Of a DNA stretch of 9,589 bases, positions 1-7,371 are shown piece by piece. The position numbers and the translations under genes were made by a program. Location: positions 1 to 9,589 of the forward strand of contig JABJBD010000006.1 of NCBI GenBank assembly GCA_018668795.1, read 5' to 3'. This DNA is from Candidatus Puniceispirillum sp. Its GTDB lineage: Bacteria > Pseudomonadota > Alphaproteobacteria > Puniceispirillales > Puniceispirillaceae. Each line of letters opens with the position of its first letter. The stretch's first letter is position 1. The notes under the pieces are model-generated. The model worked only from the letters and a program-made list of their open reading frames with translations. It was not told the DNA's origin and made no database searches.

Positions 1-120
1 AGACAGAGAAAAAGACAAAGAAAAAGACAGAGAAAAAGACAGAGAAAAAGACAGAGAAAAAGACAGAGAAAAAGACAGAGAAAAAGACAGAGAAAAAGAC
101 AGAGAAAAAGACAGAGAAAA
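1..120. repeat. 12-bp tandem repeat (minisatellite), ten units
   Basis: Ten consecutive units of AGACAGAGAAAA fill the first 120 bases and stop abruptly at 'atattttt'. Nine units are identical; the second (13-24) has one change, A for G at 18. Each unit has a single pyrimidine, so the + strand is almost pure purine. The array is cut by the window edge, so its true length is unknown. The period is a multiple of three and all three + frames stay open through it, reading (RQRK)n to a stop at 133-135, (DREK)n to a stop at 128-130, or (TEKK)n to a stop at 141-143. It could therefore be the charged C-terminal tail of a gene lying to the left, or a non-coding satellite just upstream of the deacylase gene. 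Confidence 0.97.
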
Positions 121-190
121 ATATTTTTAACCTAGTCGGGTGAGCCGGTGTCAAACAATGATATGCGCCCCCGCCATTTGGGCCACAACT

Positions 191-1189
191 ATGGCAAAAA
201 CGCGTCTTGAGGTAACTATAAACCTTCATGAACCTGGCAAGCGGGCCGGCGATATTCTGTTGCGCTGGTCTGATAATGCCCGTCCGTTAGGTGTTTATCC
301 CACGCCTGTCGCCTGCATCGTTGGCAAGCCCGGGCCAACGGCGCTGTTGGTTGCCGGTGTGCATGGCGATGAATTTGAAGGCCCGGTGGCGCTTAGCCAA
401 TTGATTGCCGAGATTGATCCCGATCAGATCGAAGGGCGGTTGATTATCCTGCCGGCTTTCAACAGCCCGGCTGTGCTGGCCTCACAACGCACGTCGCCAC
501 TTGATGGGCGCAACATGAATCGGGCATTTCCCGGTGATCCGGATGGCGGACCAACGGACATGCTGGCAGATTTTCTGGTTTCCGTTTTGATGCCAGAGGC
601 GGATTTGGTTATTGACCTGCATGCTGGTGGAAAAGCCTCGGTATTTGCGACCTCTGCGCTTGCGACCCGCTGTGATGACAAAGGCCTTATGCAGGCTAAT
701 CTGGATCTTGCCGCCGCGTTCGGCGCGCCGCTGACCTGGGTGCTTGGGGCGTTTAATGATACGCGTTCGTTAAATGCTGCGGCGCTCAATGCGGGCGTGC
801 CGATGATTGCGGCCGAGCTTGGCGGCGGCGGCGGCACTGATCCGGTGCAGGTGTCGCAAGCTGTGATGGGGGTAAAGCGTTGCCTTGCCCATGCCGGCAT
901 CATCAAAGAGGCCTTGCCCAAAGCGTCGCCATCTATACTGGTTGAGACGCGGTCTAGTTCCGACAATATCTATGCGCCAGCAACAGGCTTGTTTGATCGC
1001 CATTTTGCCGCGGGTGACCATGTTGAAGCCGGACAATTGGCCGGATATATTCGCTCGCTTGACAGGCTTGACGATGCGCCTGTCTCGTTGCATTTTGCGG
1101 TAGACGGCGTTGTTCTTGCCCACGGAAACAGGGGCTATGTGATGCGCGGTGATATGCTGGCCATGCTGGTGTGTGAGGCCAAAATCTGA
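191..1189 (+). CDS. Succinylglutamate desuccinylase/aspartoacylase-family zinc deacylase
   Basis: This 332-residue protein belongs to the AstE/AspA branch of the M14 zinc carboxypeptidase fold, which hydrolyses N-acyl amino acids; the family includes the DoeB deacetylase of ectoine breakdown. Visible motifs, numbered from ATG 191: GVHGDEFEG with probable zinc ligands His58 and Glu61, RNMNRAFPG around 107-115 (substrate carboxylate binding), DLHAGG with the third zinc ligand His144, and AAELGGGG with the likely catalytic Glu209. Spacing agrees with AstE. The C-terminal part (from about 250) contains a lipoyl/biotinyl-like barrel, including a GDHVEAGQLAGYI stretch. No signal peptide is seen, so it is probably cytosolic. 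The start is uncertain: GTG 140 and ATG 158 are in frame, none has a clear Shine-Dalgarno, and residues encoded before 191 do not resemble the family. It probably shares a transcript with the Rieske gene 105 nt downstream. The acyl substrate is unknown; a DoeB-like amide deacylase is my best guess. Confidence 0.88.
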   Translation: MAKTRLEVTINLHEPGKRAGDILLRWSDNARPLGVYPTPVACIVGKPGPTALLVAGVHGDEFEGPVALSQLIAEIDPDQIEGRLIILPAFNSPAVLASQRTSPLDGRNMNRAFPGDPDGGPTDMLADFLVSVLMPEADLVIDLHAGGKASVFATSALATRCDDKGLMQANLDLAAAFGAPLTWVLGAFNDTRSLNAAALNAGVPMIAAELGGGGGTDPVQVSQAVMGVKRCLAHAGIIKEALPKASPSILVETRSSSDNIYAPATGLFDRHFAAGDHVEAGQLAGYIRSLDRLDDAPVSLHFAVDGVVLAHGNRGYVMRGDMLAMLVCEAKI

Positions 1190-1198
1190 GGCCAAAAT
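1174..1198 (+). repeat. 13-bp tandem duplication across the deacylase stop codon
   Basis: TGAGGCCAAAAT occurs at 1174-1185 and again at 1187-1198, with one base between, so the period is 13. The stop codon TGA (1187-1189) is the first three bases of the second copy. Because 13 is not a multiple of three, the duplication changes the reading frame at the end of the gene. Confidence 0.9.
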
Positions 1199-1279
1199 TG
1201 TAGACTTGAATTTAGGGCCGGTGAGTGAAAAGCATTATGGGTCTGCGCACAGCTGATGCGGTCCAGATTCGGTCAGAAC

Positions 1280-1284
1280 AGGAG
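1280..1284 (+). promoter_or_regulatory. Shine-Dalgarno that sets the Rieske start
   Basis: AGGAG lies 10 nt upstream of ATG 1295. It favours that start over the in-frame ATG at 1256, which would add 13 residues that do not resemble Rieske oxygenase N-termini. Confidence 0.75.
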
Positions 1285-1294
1285 ACTTTTGACG

Positions 1295-2335
1295 ATGATT
1301 GATATCGAAACAGAATTTCTTTACGACAGCTGGTATGTCGCCGGTTGGAGTTCTGATTTTGAACATTCGTTGACGCCGCTCAAAATCCTTGGTGAACAGG
1401 TGGTTATTTTTCGCACCGACAAAGGGGTTGCGGTTGCTCTTGAGGATGCCTGCCCGCACCGTAAATTGCCGCTATCGCATGGCCGCTTGCACGCCGACCG
1501 GATCGAATGCGGATATCACGGTTTGACGTTTGATTGTTCAGGCAACTGTGTGCATGCCCCGACACAGCAGGACGCGCCCCCGAATGTTGGTGTAAAATCC
1601 TATCCGGTGGTTGACCGCTATGGTTTGCTGTGGATCTGGATGGGGGCGCCGGACGCCGCAAATGCGGACGACATCTACCACATCGAGAATTATGACAACC
1701 CGGCCTGGGGAAAGACCGATGGAGGTAGCATGGATATTGCCTGTCACTATCTTTATGTGACCGATAATCTGCTCGACCCGTCGCATGTCGCTTGGGTACA
1801 TGTGTCGTCTTTTGCGGGGGCCGGAACTGAGGATGTGCCGTTGAATGTTGAACGGCTGGAAGGCGGTGTTCTCGTATCGCGCTGGATGCAGGACCGTCAG
1901 CCACCTCCCTATTACGCGCCGATGCTGTCTTTTGGGGGGAATTGCGACCGCAAACAACATTACGAATGCCAAGTGCCCTCAATCGCGATCAATAAATCGA
2001 TATTTACCCCGGTTGGAAAAGGCGGCGATGATGAAAACCTGCCAGACAATAGCTTTATCAATATTTCATACAATTTCATGACGCCAGTGGATGCTGATAA
2101 TACGCGCTATTTTTGGTTCCAGCATCGCAATGGTGACCCTGACAATGAGGTGCTCTCAGCGCAGATGTTCGAGGCTGCAAAAGTTGCTTTCATTGAAGAT
2201 CGCGACATCCTTGTCGAGGTGCATAAAGGCATGAAAAACAAGCGGACACGCAATATCAATCTGGGTATTGATGCTGGCTCAATGCGGTTTCGCAAGATGG
2301 TCGAAAAACGCATCGCTGCCCAAAATACGCCCTAG
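1295..2335 (+). CDS. Rieske [2Fe-2S] aromatic-ring/demethylating oxygenase, terminal (alpha) subunit
   Basis: This 346-residue protein is a VanA/TsaM-like Rieske oxygenase terminal component. Such enzymes use O2 and two electrons to hydroxylate a ring or remove an O- or N-methyl group. The N-terminal Rieske domain (about 10-115) has CPHRK (Cys53, His55) and CGYHG (Cys72, His75), the four [2Fe-2S] ligands. The catalytic domain carries DNLLDPSHVAWVH: Asp161 is the bridging acid that links to a neighbouring subunit's Rieske cluster, and His164 and His169 bind the mononuclear iron. The likely third iron ligand is Asp302 in EDRDILVE. Length is normal for the type. No ferredoxin or reductase partner lies in this window, so electrons must come from elsewhere. 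Its stop overlaps that of soxG, which runs in the opposite direction. The neighbouring soxBDAG makes N-demethylation or hydroxylation of an N-methyl compound attractive, but the substrate is not readable from sequence. Confidence 0.93.
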   Translation: MIDIETEFLYDSWYVAGWSSDFEHSLTPLKILGEQVVIFRTDKGVAVALEDACPHRKLPLSHGRLHADRIECGYHGLTFDCSGNCVHAPTQQDAPPNVGVKSYPVVDRYGLLWIWMGAPDAANADDIYHIENYDNPAWGKTDGGSMDIACHYLYVTDNLLDPSHVAWVHVSSFAGAGTEDVPLNVERLEGGVLVSRWMQDRQPPPYYAPMLSFGGNCDRKQHYECQVPSIAINKSIFTPVGKGGDDENLPDNSFINISYNFMTPVDADNTRYFWFQHRNGDPDNEVLSAQMFEAAKVAFIEDRDILVEVHKGMKNKRTRNINLGIDAGSMRFRKMVEKRIAAQNTP

Positions 2336-2838
2336 CGTCTGCCCGTCGACACCTTGTCAAAATATTTGGTGATCATGTCGGCATAGCTGCGTTCGATAGC
2401 GACGATGTATCCGTCGGGGCGTCGCAGCACAAGTGCCCGGATGCCGAATAATTCGGTGTAGGTCGCGCCATCATCGCCAAAAATTGTGCGCCGGGTATCA
2501 AGTGGACTGGCAATGGCCAGGATATCATCTGCTTGGTTTCCGGTGACGGTGAAGATGGTGTAGGCATCGCTGACCAGGACAATCCGGCAATCAAGGCCAG
2601 CGTCATTTGGCGCAAGGCTGTCATTCAGCTGGCCCTCTTCATCGCCAGGCGCCAGCAAAATCCAGTGATTTGCACCAACCCAGCATAGATGCTGGCCACC
2701 CTTTGCAGTTTTTGTATTCGCGGTTGCTGGCAAGGACAGGCCAAGAGACGACATTCTCTGCGCCACCGCGCCGGCATCCCCCTTGATGTCGAAGATGGTC
2801 CACAGACCCTGTTTCTCGATGGTTGTTTGATAGCCCAT
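2332..2838 (-). CDS. soxG: Sarcosine oxidase gamma subunit
   Basis: This 168-residue protein is the small gamma subunit of heterotetrameric (TSOX-type) sarcosine oxidase, which has a GcvT/YgfZ-like fold and packs against the alpha subunit without binding a known cofactor. Recognisable stretches are CWVGANHWILLAPG (about 52-65), the core around VSDAYTIFTVTGNQADDIL (90-107), SPLDTR (111-116) and the C-terminal IERSYADMITKYF. ATG 2838 is chosen because it begins 1 nt after the soxA stop and follows a GAGGA Shine-Dalgarno; an upstream in-frame ATG at 2871 would overlap soxA. It is the last gene of the minus-strand operon. Its TAG stop overlaps the TAG of the opposing Rieske gene, leaving no space for a terminator between them. 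Gamma subunits diverge quickly, so family assignment leans partly on position after soxA. Confidence 0.88.
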   Translation of the reverse strand: MGYQTTIEKQGLWTIFDIKGDAGAVAQRMSSLGLSLPATANTKTAKGGQHLCWVGANHWILLAPGDEEGQLNDSLAPNDAGLDCRIVLVSDAYTIFTVTGNQADDILAIASPLDTRRTIFGDDGATYTELFGIRALVLRRPDGYIVAIERSYADMITKYFDKVSTGRR

Positions 2839-2839
2839 T

Positions 2840-5800
2840 CTATCCTCGCAGCTTATGACCCTTGGGGTCATAGAAACAGGGTTTTGTGACGACGGCTTTT
2901 ATTGTCCTGTCGCGATCCCGGATGATCACTGTCTCACCAATGCGGGCCCGTCCATTTGTCAGTAACCCGAGGGCGATCACCTGTTTGTTGACAACGCTCC
3001 AGACACAGGCTGAAACAAATCCTTCGCTGGCGACACGGTCGCCATTTGGGGTAATTGGGGCGCCCTCGGGAACAAGCTCGCCCCCTGATTCGGGCACCAG
3101 ACCAACAAGTTCACGCCGTGGATTTCCGGATGATCTGCGGATGTCAACCGAGCGCCGACCAATGGCATGTGTTTTGGTGCGTGACATGATCCATCCCATG
3201 CCAAGGTCATAGGGATCTGCTGTGCCGTCAACCTCATGACCAAGCGAGAGAAAACCCTTTTCGACGCGCAGCACATGGCTTGTTTCAGAACCAACCGGAA
3301 CAATGCCGAATGGTGCCCCCGCTTCCATGATGCGCAGCCACATCGCCTCGGCATGGCGCGGCCAGACATTGACCTCAAAGCTGACCTCGCCGGTGAAGCT
3401 GACGCGGCAGATGCAGGCTGGCATGTCGGCGACAACAGCATCGCGCATGGCCATGAACGGGAATGCCTCGGTGCTGATGTCAACATTGGTGCCAAGCGCG
3501 GCTAGGACGTCACGCGCCTTTGGCCCACATATTGTGGCATTGCACCATTGTGACGTTACCGGTGTGATCCAGACCTGCCAGTCGGGATATTCAACCTGCA
3601 GCAGATATTCCATATGACGAAAGACAAGATCAGCAAAGCCCGTTGAAGTCGACATCAGGTAATGATTTTCGGCCAGCTTGAAGGTGACGCCATCATCTAG
3701 GATCATGCCGTCTTCGCTCAACATGATGCCATAACGCCCCATGCCAATTTCCAGATTGCTGAAATCATTGGTATAAAGCAGGTCAATGAAAGCCGCCGCA
3801 TCGCGTCCGCTTACGTCGAATTTGCCAAGTGGTGAGCCATCATAAACGCCAACACCAGAACGCACCGCCTCTGCCTCGGCGTTGATCGCGTCCTGCATGG
3901 TTCCGCCGTCAATCGGAAAATAACCTGGGCGTTGCCAGCGGGCACCAGCCTCATAAATGACGGCGCCATGATCCTTGTTCCATTGCGTGATCGGCGTATG
4001 CCGGAAGGGCAGAACCACGGCGCCCGTCCGTTGTCCGGCAATGGCGCCAAAATCAACCGGGGTGAAGGGAGAGCGGAAGGTCGTTGTGCCAATTTCCCCT
4101 GGCTGTTTGTTGCTGGCCTGGGCCATGATGCCGATGACATTGACATTGCCCGTCTTGCCTTGATCAATGCCCATGCCCGCCGTGGTATAGCGTTTCACAT
4201 GCTCGACAGTGTCAAAGCCTTCGCGCATGGCAAGGCCGATATCATCCAGCGTGACATCATTCTGAATGTCGACAAAGGCCTTGTCACCGGGCTTTAGGCC
4301 ATCGACTTGCCAAAGCGGGTGCAGATTATAATCGGGTGCTGGGGCCAGTTCGGGCAGGGTGAAGGGGGCGCTGGTAAAGCCACATTCATCAAGGCTGGCC
4401 GCCGTTGCCACGGCGGTTTCAGCCACCGCAGATGCCATATTCATGGTGCCGGCAGCAGCCCCGACACAGACAACCTTTTGCAGTGGCTTGTCCGGAACAA
4501 AGCTGGCCAGATCGTCATTATAGACCAGGCTACCACGTGATTGTGAGAACAGATGCACGGCTGGATTCCACCCGCCGGATACGGCCAGAAGATCACAATC
4601 GAGGCGTTTTGTGGTGCCATCTGCGGCGCGGACACTGACGCCGCGAAGATGTTTGCCACCATGTGCAGCCAATATCTGATGCGCGGCATAAAGCGGTATA
4701 TCAAGCCCGTCTTTTTCTGTCCCAATGGCATCTGGTTGGCGGCTGTCGATGATGCCGGCAACATCCGTGCCGCGGGACTGTAAAATATGGGCCAGCGCAT
4801 AGGCACTGCTGTTATTGGTGAAAATGACAACCCGGCGCCCCGGTACTACGGCAAACTCAGTGACATAGCGTTGCACCGCCGATGCCAGCATTATGCCCGG
4901 GCGGTCATTATTGGCGAAAACAAGATTTCGCTCAATCGCGCCGGTGGCAAGCACGACGCGTTTTGCGCGGGCTTTCCACCCCCGCTGAAACACATGTTCC
5001 TGGGCGGGATTGCGCTCAGTCACCAAAAGCAGGTTATCTTCACGATAGCCCCAGGCGGTGGCGTCTTGCAGACGGGTGACGTTCTGGTTGGCATCAAGCT
5101 CGGCACTCACAGCCGTGACCCACTCCATCGCCGGTTTGGTGTCAATTCTGGTCTGGCTCGTCCGTAAATGCCCGCCTGGATGCGGGCGGTCATCAACGAT
5201 CATAACGCGCGCGCCGCTGCGACTGGCGATCAAGGCTGCCAGTAACCCACAAGCGCCGCCACCAACAACCAGCAAATCGCCATGCCAATAGCGTGTTTCG
5301 TAATGCTGGTCAGGGATGCGGTCATCCGGAGCCGCTGCGAGGCCAGCCGCCCGGCGGATTGAGGGCTCAAAAAGGTGCCAGTTTGGCCACATAAAGGTCT
5401 TATAATAAAATCCTGCCGGCAGGAATCGTGCAAAGAGCTGGTTGATCCCCAGCAGGTCAAAATTGGGCGAAGGCCAGCAATTGACGGATTTTGCCTGCAA
5501 GCCGTGGCGCAGTCGCACCGTGGTTGCCGCATGGTTTCCGGCCGCATTTTCACCAAGCAGCTCGACAAGACAAGATGGCTCCTCAACACCGGCGCCCATG
5601 ACACCGCGTGGACGATGATATTTGAACGAGCGTGCTGTCAAAAAGACACCATTCGCCAGCAAGGCCGAGGCAAGCGTATCCCCGTCAAACCCGGAATAGG
5701 CCTTGCCGTTGAATTCAAATTCAACAGGCTTGTCGCGATTGATCTGGCCACCTGATTGATGCCGAAAGGGGGTTTGATTCCCAAAGGGGGTCTGCGTCAT
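2840..5800 (-). CDS. soxA: Sarcosine oxidase alpha subunit
   Basis: This 986-residue protein is the large alpha subunit of SoxBDAG, which oxidises sarcosine (or a related N-methyl amine) to the demethylated amine, 5,10-methylene-THF and H2O2. Domains: an N-terminal ferredoxin-like module without cysteine ligands (about 25-105, with DGDTLASALLANG and SFKYHRPRG); a Rossmann dinucleotide-binding region (about 175-480) with VVGGGACG at 178-185, ATG at 285-287 and the second-fold signature VVIFTNNSSAY at 324-334; and a C-terminal GcvT/aminomethyltransferase-type folate domain (about 600-986) with GVYDGSPLGKFDVSGRDA and KGFLSLGHEVDGT. The alpha subunit holds NAD+ and the folate site, and FMN sits at the alpha-beta interface. 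The start overlaps the soxD stop as ATGA, implying translational coupling. Odd feature: residues 4-15 are two near-identical hexapeptides, TPFGNQ and TPFRHQ. Length is typical of the family. Confidence 0.97.
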   Translation of the reverse strand: MTQTPFGNQTPFRHQSGGQINRDKPVEFEFNGKAYSGFDGDTLASALLANGVFLTARSFKYHRPRGVMGAGVEEPSCLVELLGENAAGNHAATTVRLRHGLQAKSVNCWPSPNFDLLGINQLFARFLPAGFYYKTFMWPNWHLFEPSIRRAAGLAAAPDDRIPDQHYETRYWHGDLLVVGGGACGLLAALIASRSGARVMIVDDRPHPGGHLRTSQTRIDTKPAMEWVTAVSAELDANQNVTRLQDATAWGYREDNLLLVTERNPAQEHVFQRGWKARAKRVVLATGAIERNLVFANNDRPGIMLASAVQRYVTEFAVVPGRRVVIFTNNSSAYALAHILQSRGTDVAGIIDSRQPDAIGTEKDGLDIPLYAAHQILAAHGGKHLRGVSVRAADGTTKRLDCDLLAVSGGWNPAVHLFSQSRGSLVYNDDLASFVPDKPLQKVVCVGAAAGTMNMASAVAETAVATAASLDECGFTSAPFTLPELAPAPDYNLHPLWQVDGLKPGDKAFVDIQNDVTLDDIGLAMREGFDTVEHVKRYTTAGMGIDQGKTGNVNVIGIMAQASNKQPGEIGTTTFRSPFTPVDFGAIAGQRTGAVVLPFRHTPITQWNKDHGAVIYEAGARWQRPGYFPIDGGTMQDAINAEAEAVRSGVGVYDGSPLGKFDVSGRDAAAFIDLLYTNDFSNLEIGMGRYGIMLSEDGMILDDGVTFKLAENHYLMSTSTGFADLVFRHMEYLLQVEYPDWQVWITPVTSQWCNATICGPKARDVLAALGTNVDISTEAFPFMAMRDAVVADMPACICRVSFTGEVSFEVNVWPRHAEAMWLRIMEAGAPFGIVPVGSETSHVLRVEKGFLSLGHEVDGTADPYDLGMGWIMSRTKTHAIGRRSVDIRRSSGNPRRELVGLVPESGGELVPEGAPITPNGDRVASEGFVSACVWSVVNKQVIALGLLTNGRARIGETVIIRDRDRTIKAVVTKPCFYDPKGHKLRG
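5756..5791 (-). repeat. In-frame 18-bp tandem duplication at the soxA N-terminus
   Basis: On the minus strand, ACCCCCTTTGGGAATCAA (5791-5774) is followed directly by ACCCCCTTTCGGCATCAA (5773-5756). Sixteen of 18 bases match. The copies encode TPFGNQ and TPFRHQ just after the initiator MTQ, so the duplication adds six residues without changing frame. Confidence 0.95.
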
Positions 5801-6051
5801 GTGCTTTGCCCATCCGTTGTGGTGACATCATGCGTGACCGTGTGGCGGTTGAGCGTAAACCATTTGCCGCACCCCTTTGCATGCCACCATTTTTCCTCGA
5901 CATAGCCAATCGGATTGACCGGCACGGTAAGCCAGTCAATCCAATCAGAATCGGTGACTTTGGCATCGGGACGTGGTGGTTTTGTCGGGCCAGCATTAAA
6001 AAATTCGGTCTCGTCGCGCTGTCCACAAAAAGGGCAAGGCAAGGTTAACAT
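5797..6051 (-). CDS. soxD: Sarcosine oxidase delta subunit (zinc-binding)
   Basis: This 84-residue protein is the delta subunit of heterotetrameric sarcosine oxidase, a small structural subunit that holds one zinc ion. The family pattern is clear: CPFCG near the N-terminus (Cys6, Cys9), then a C-terminal WWHAKGCGKWF (His57, Cys61), giving the expected CxxC...HxxxC zinc site. Numbering and spacing are close to the corynebacterial delta subunit as I recall it. ATG 6051 is preferred because translation from it gives the usual family N-terminus and length, and because it has an AAAGG Shine-Dalgarno; starts further upstream would run into soxB. It lies 13 nt after soxB and overlaps soxA by 4 nt (ATGA). 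Confidence 0.95.
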   Translation of the reverse strand: MLTLPCPFCGQRDETEFFNAGPTKPPRPDAKVTDSDWIDWLTVPVNPIGYVEEKWWHAKGCGKWFTLNRHTVTHDVTTTDGQST

Positions 6052-6064
6052 GATCTGGCCTTTC

Positions 6065-7315
6065 TTATCGGGCAGTTGTCGTTCCCGACTCCACAATGAA
6101 GTCGAGATGACGGAAACGGTTGAGGGTAAAGGGCGCGGCAAGGTCGTGCGGCTGGCCGATGGCAATCAGATGGGCCAGCGTATACCCCCCCGCCGGAACG
6201 GCTTTGAACCCGCCCCACCATCCGCACGACACAAACAGGCCGGGGATATCGGTTGCCGAGATTATCGGGGTTGCGTCATGCGCAATGTCCAGAACCCCGC
6301 CCCATTGGCGCAGCAATTTCAGTCGCCGAAACGCCGGGAACAATTCCAGCATGGTAACTACCGCGTCCTCAAAAACTGTTTGTTTTATATCCCGGCGAAA
6401 GGATTGTCCGGCATCTGGTGCGCCACCAATTACAAGCTCACCCTTATCCGACTGGTTTAGATACACGCCAAGGTCAGGACAATTCACAATCACATCGATC
6501 AGGGGCTTTACTGGTTCTGAAACAAAGGCAGCAAGATTGAAGGATTTGACCGGCAACCGCAGGCCAGCGGTTTCGGTGATTGTCGTTGTGTGACCGGAAA
6601 CAACGACGGCGACCTTGTCGGCCAGCACGGTTCCACGATTTGTCTCAACACCCTTGATGGTGCCATCCGTGTCACGCAGCAGGCTTTTCACCTCTGTATG
6701 CTGGTGGATTTCGACACCGCGGGAACTCGCTGAACGGGCATAGCCCCAGGCGACGCCATCATGTCGGCACACGGCGGCTTCCTTATGCACCATGGCGCCA
6801 ATGATCGGCAGGCGCGTGTCCGGGCCACCGCCGGTGAGCGCGGGTACGCGCCGCCGCAGCTCGGCAACATCGATCGATGAATAGCTTGACCCGTGCAGAT
6901 AGCCATTCATCATGCGGCGGCGAATTTCCCGCATTTTTGGATAGGTCTGAACAACATCGATCATGCTCCGCTTGGAATACATGAGATTGAAATTCAAATC
7001 CTTTGCCAGCCCTTCAAACAAGGACACGCTTTTGACAAAGAAGGGGGTGCTCTCGTCGCGCAGATAATTGGACCGGATGGTCACGGTGTTTCGGGCAATA
7101 TTGCCGCCGCCAAGCCACCCTTTTTCCAGAACCGCGACATTGGTGATGCCATGATTTTTGGCAAGATAATGGGCAGTTGCAAGACCATGCCCCCCAGCCC
7201 CAATGATCAGCACGTCATATTTCTTGGCCAGTGGCGGGTTTTTCCAGTAGCGCGGCCAATTGCGATGATGGCTGAGCGCATTCCAGGCGAGACTAAAGGC
7301 AGAAAACTTACCCAT
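6065..7315 (-). CDS. soxB: Sarcosine oxidase beta subunit (FAD/FMN flavoprotein)
   Basis: This 416-residue protein is the beta subunit, a DAO-fold flavoprotein that carries non-covalent FAD, where the N-methyl amine is oxidised, and covalent FMN, which passes electrons to O2. It shows the family N-terminus MGKFSAFSL, a Rossmann motif GAGGHGLATA (39-48) followed by VAVLEKGWLGGGN, and RNTVTIRSNYL. The RHDGVAWGYAR segment near 184-194 falls where I expect the flavin-linking histidine region; I place this by position, not by alignment. GWWGGFKAVPAGG near the C-terminus contains Lys371, which probably matches the active-site lysine of the GFKATP motif in characterised enzymes. ATG 7315 is chosen over an in-frame TTG at 7321 because AGAGG (7329-7325) is 9 nt upstream of it and the N-terminus fits. 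It is the first sox gene, 56 nt after the NicX-like gene, and most likely in the same operon. Confidence 0.95.
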   Translation of the reverse strand: MGKFSAFSLAWNALSHHRNWPRYWKNPPLAKKYDVLIIGAGGHGLATAHYLAKNHGITNVAVLEKGWLGGGNIARNTVTIRSNYLRDESTPFFVKSVSLFEGLAKDLNFNLMYSKRSMIDVVQTYPKMREIRRRMMNGYLHGSSYSSIDVAELRRRVPALTGGGPDTRLPIIGAMVHKEAAVCRHDGVAWGYARSASSRGVEIHQHTEVKSLLRDTDGTIKGVETNRGTVLADKVAVVVSGHTTTITETAGLRLPVKSFNLAAFVSEPVKPLIDVIVNCPDLGVYLNQSDKGELVIGGAPDAGQSFRRDIKQTVFEDAVVTMLELFPAFRRLKLLRQWGGVLDIAHDATPIISATDIPGLFVSCGWWGGFKAVPAGGYTLAHLIAIGQPHDLAAPFTLNRFRHLDFIVESGTTTAR

Positions 7316-7371
7316 CAGCAAACGCCTCTAAGGCCTGAAAATACGAAATGACCTGCATGTTTTCCCATTTA

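Noticed and set aside
1..120. CRISPR array
   Set aside because: The 12-bp units are contiguous with no spacers; this is a simple tandem repeat.
424..966. Long minus-strand ORF opposite the deacylase gene
   Set aside because: It is antisense to a gene with clear zinc-site motifs, has a low-complexity composition and no recognisable domain.
1404..1982. 192-codon minus-strand ORF opposite the Rieske gene
   Set aside because: Rich in Arg, His and Ser as expected for a shadow frame; the + strand shows complete Rieske and iron motifs.
3932..4297. Plus-strand ORFs within soxA (several of 60-126 codons)
   Set aside because: All lie antisense to conserved soxA domains and lack family motifs or ribosome sites of note.
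2332..6051. Sulphur-oxidation Sox system (SoxXYZABCD)
   Set aside because: The names coincide but the proteins are flavoprotein, zinc-delta, GcvT-domain alpha and gamma subunits of sarcosine oxidase, with no haem or sulphur-carrier motifs.
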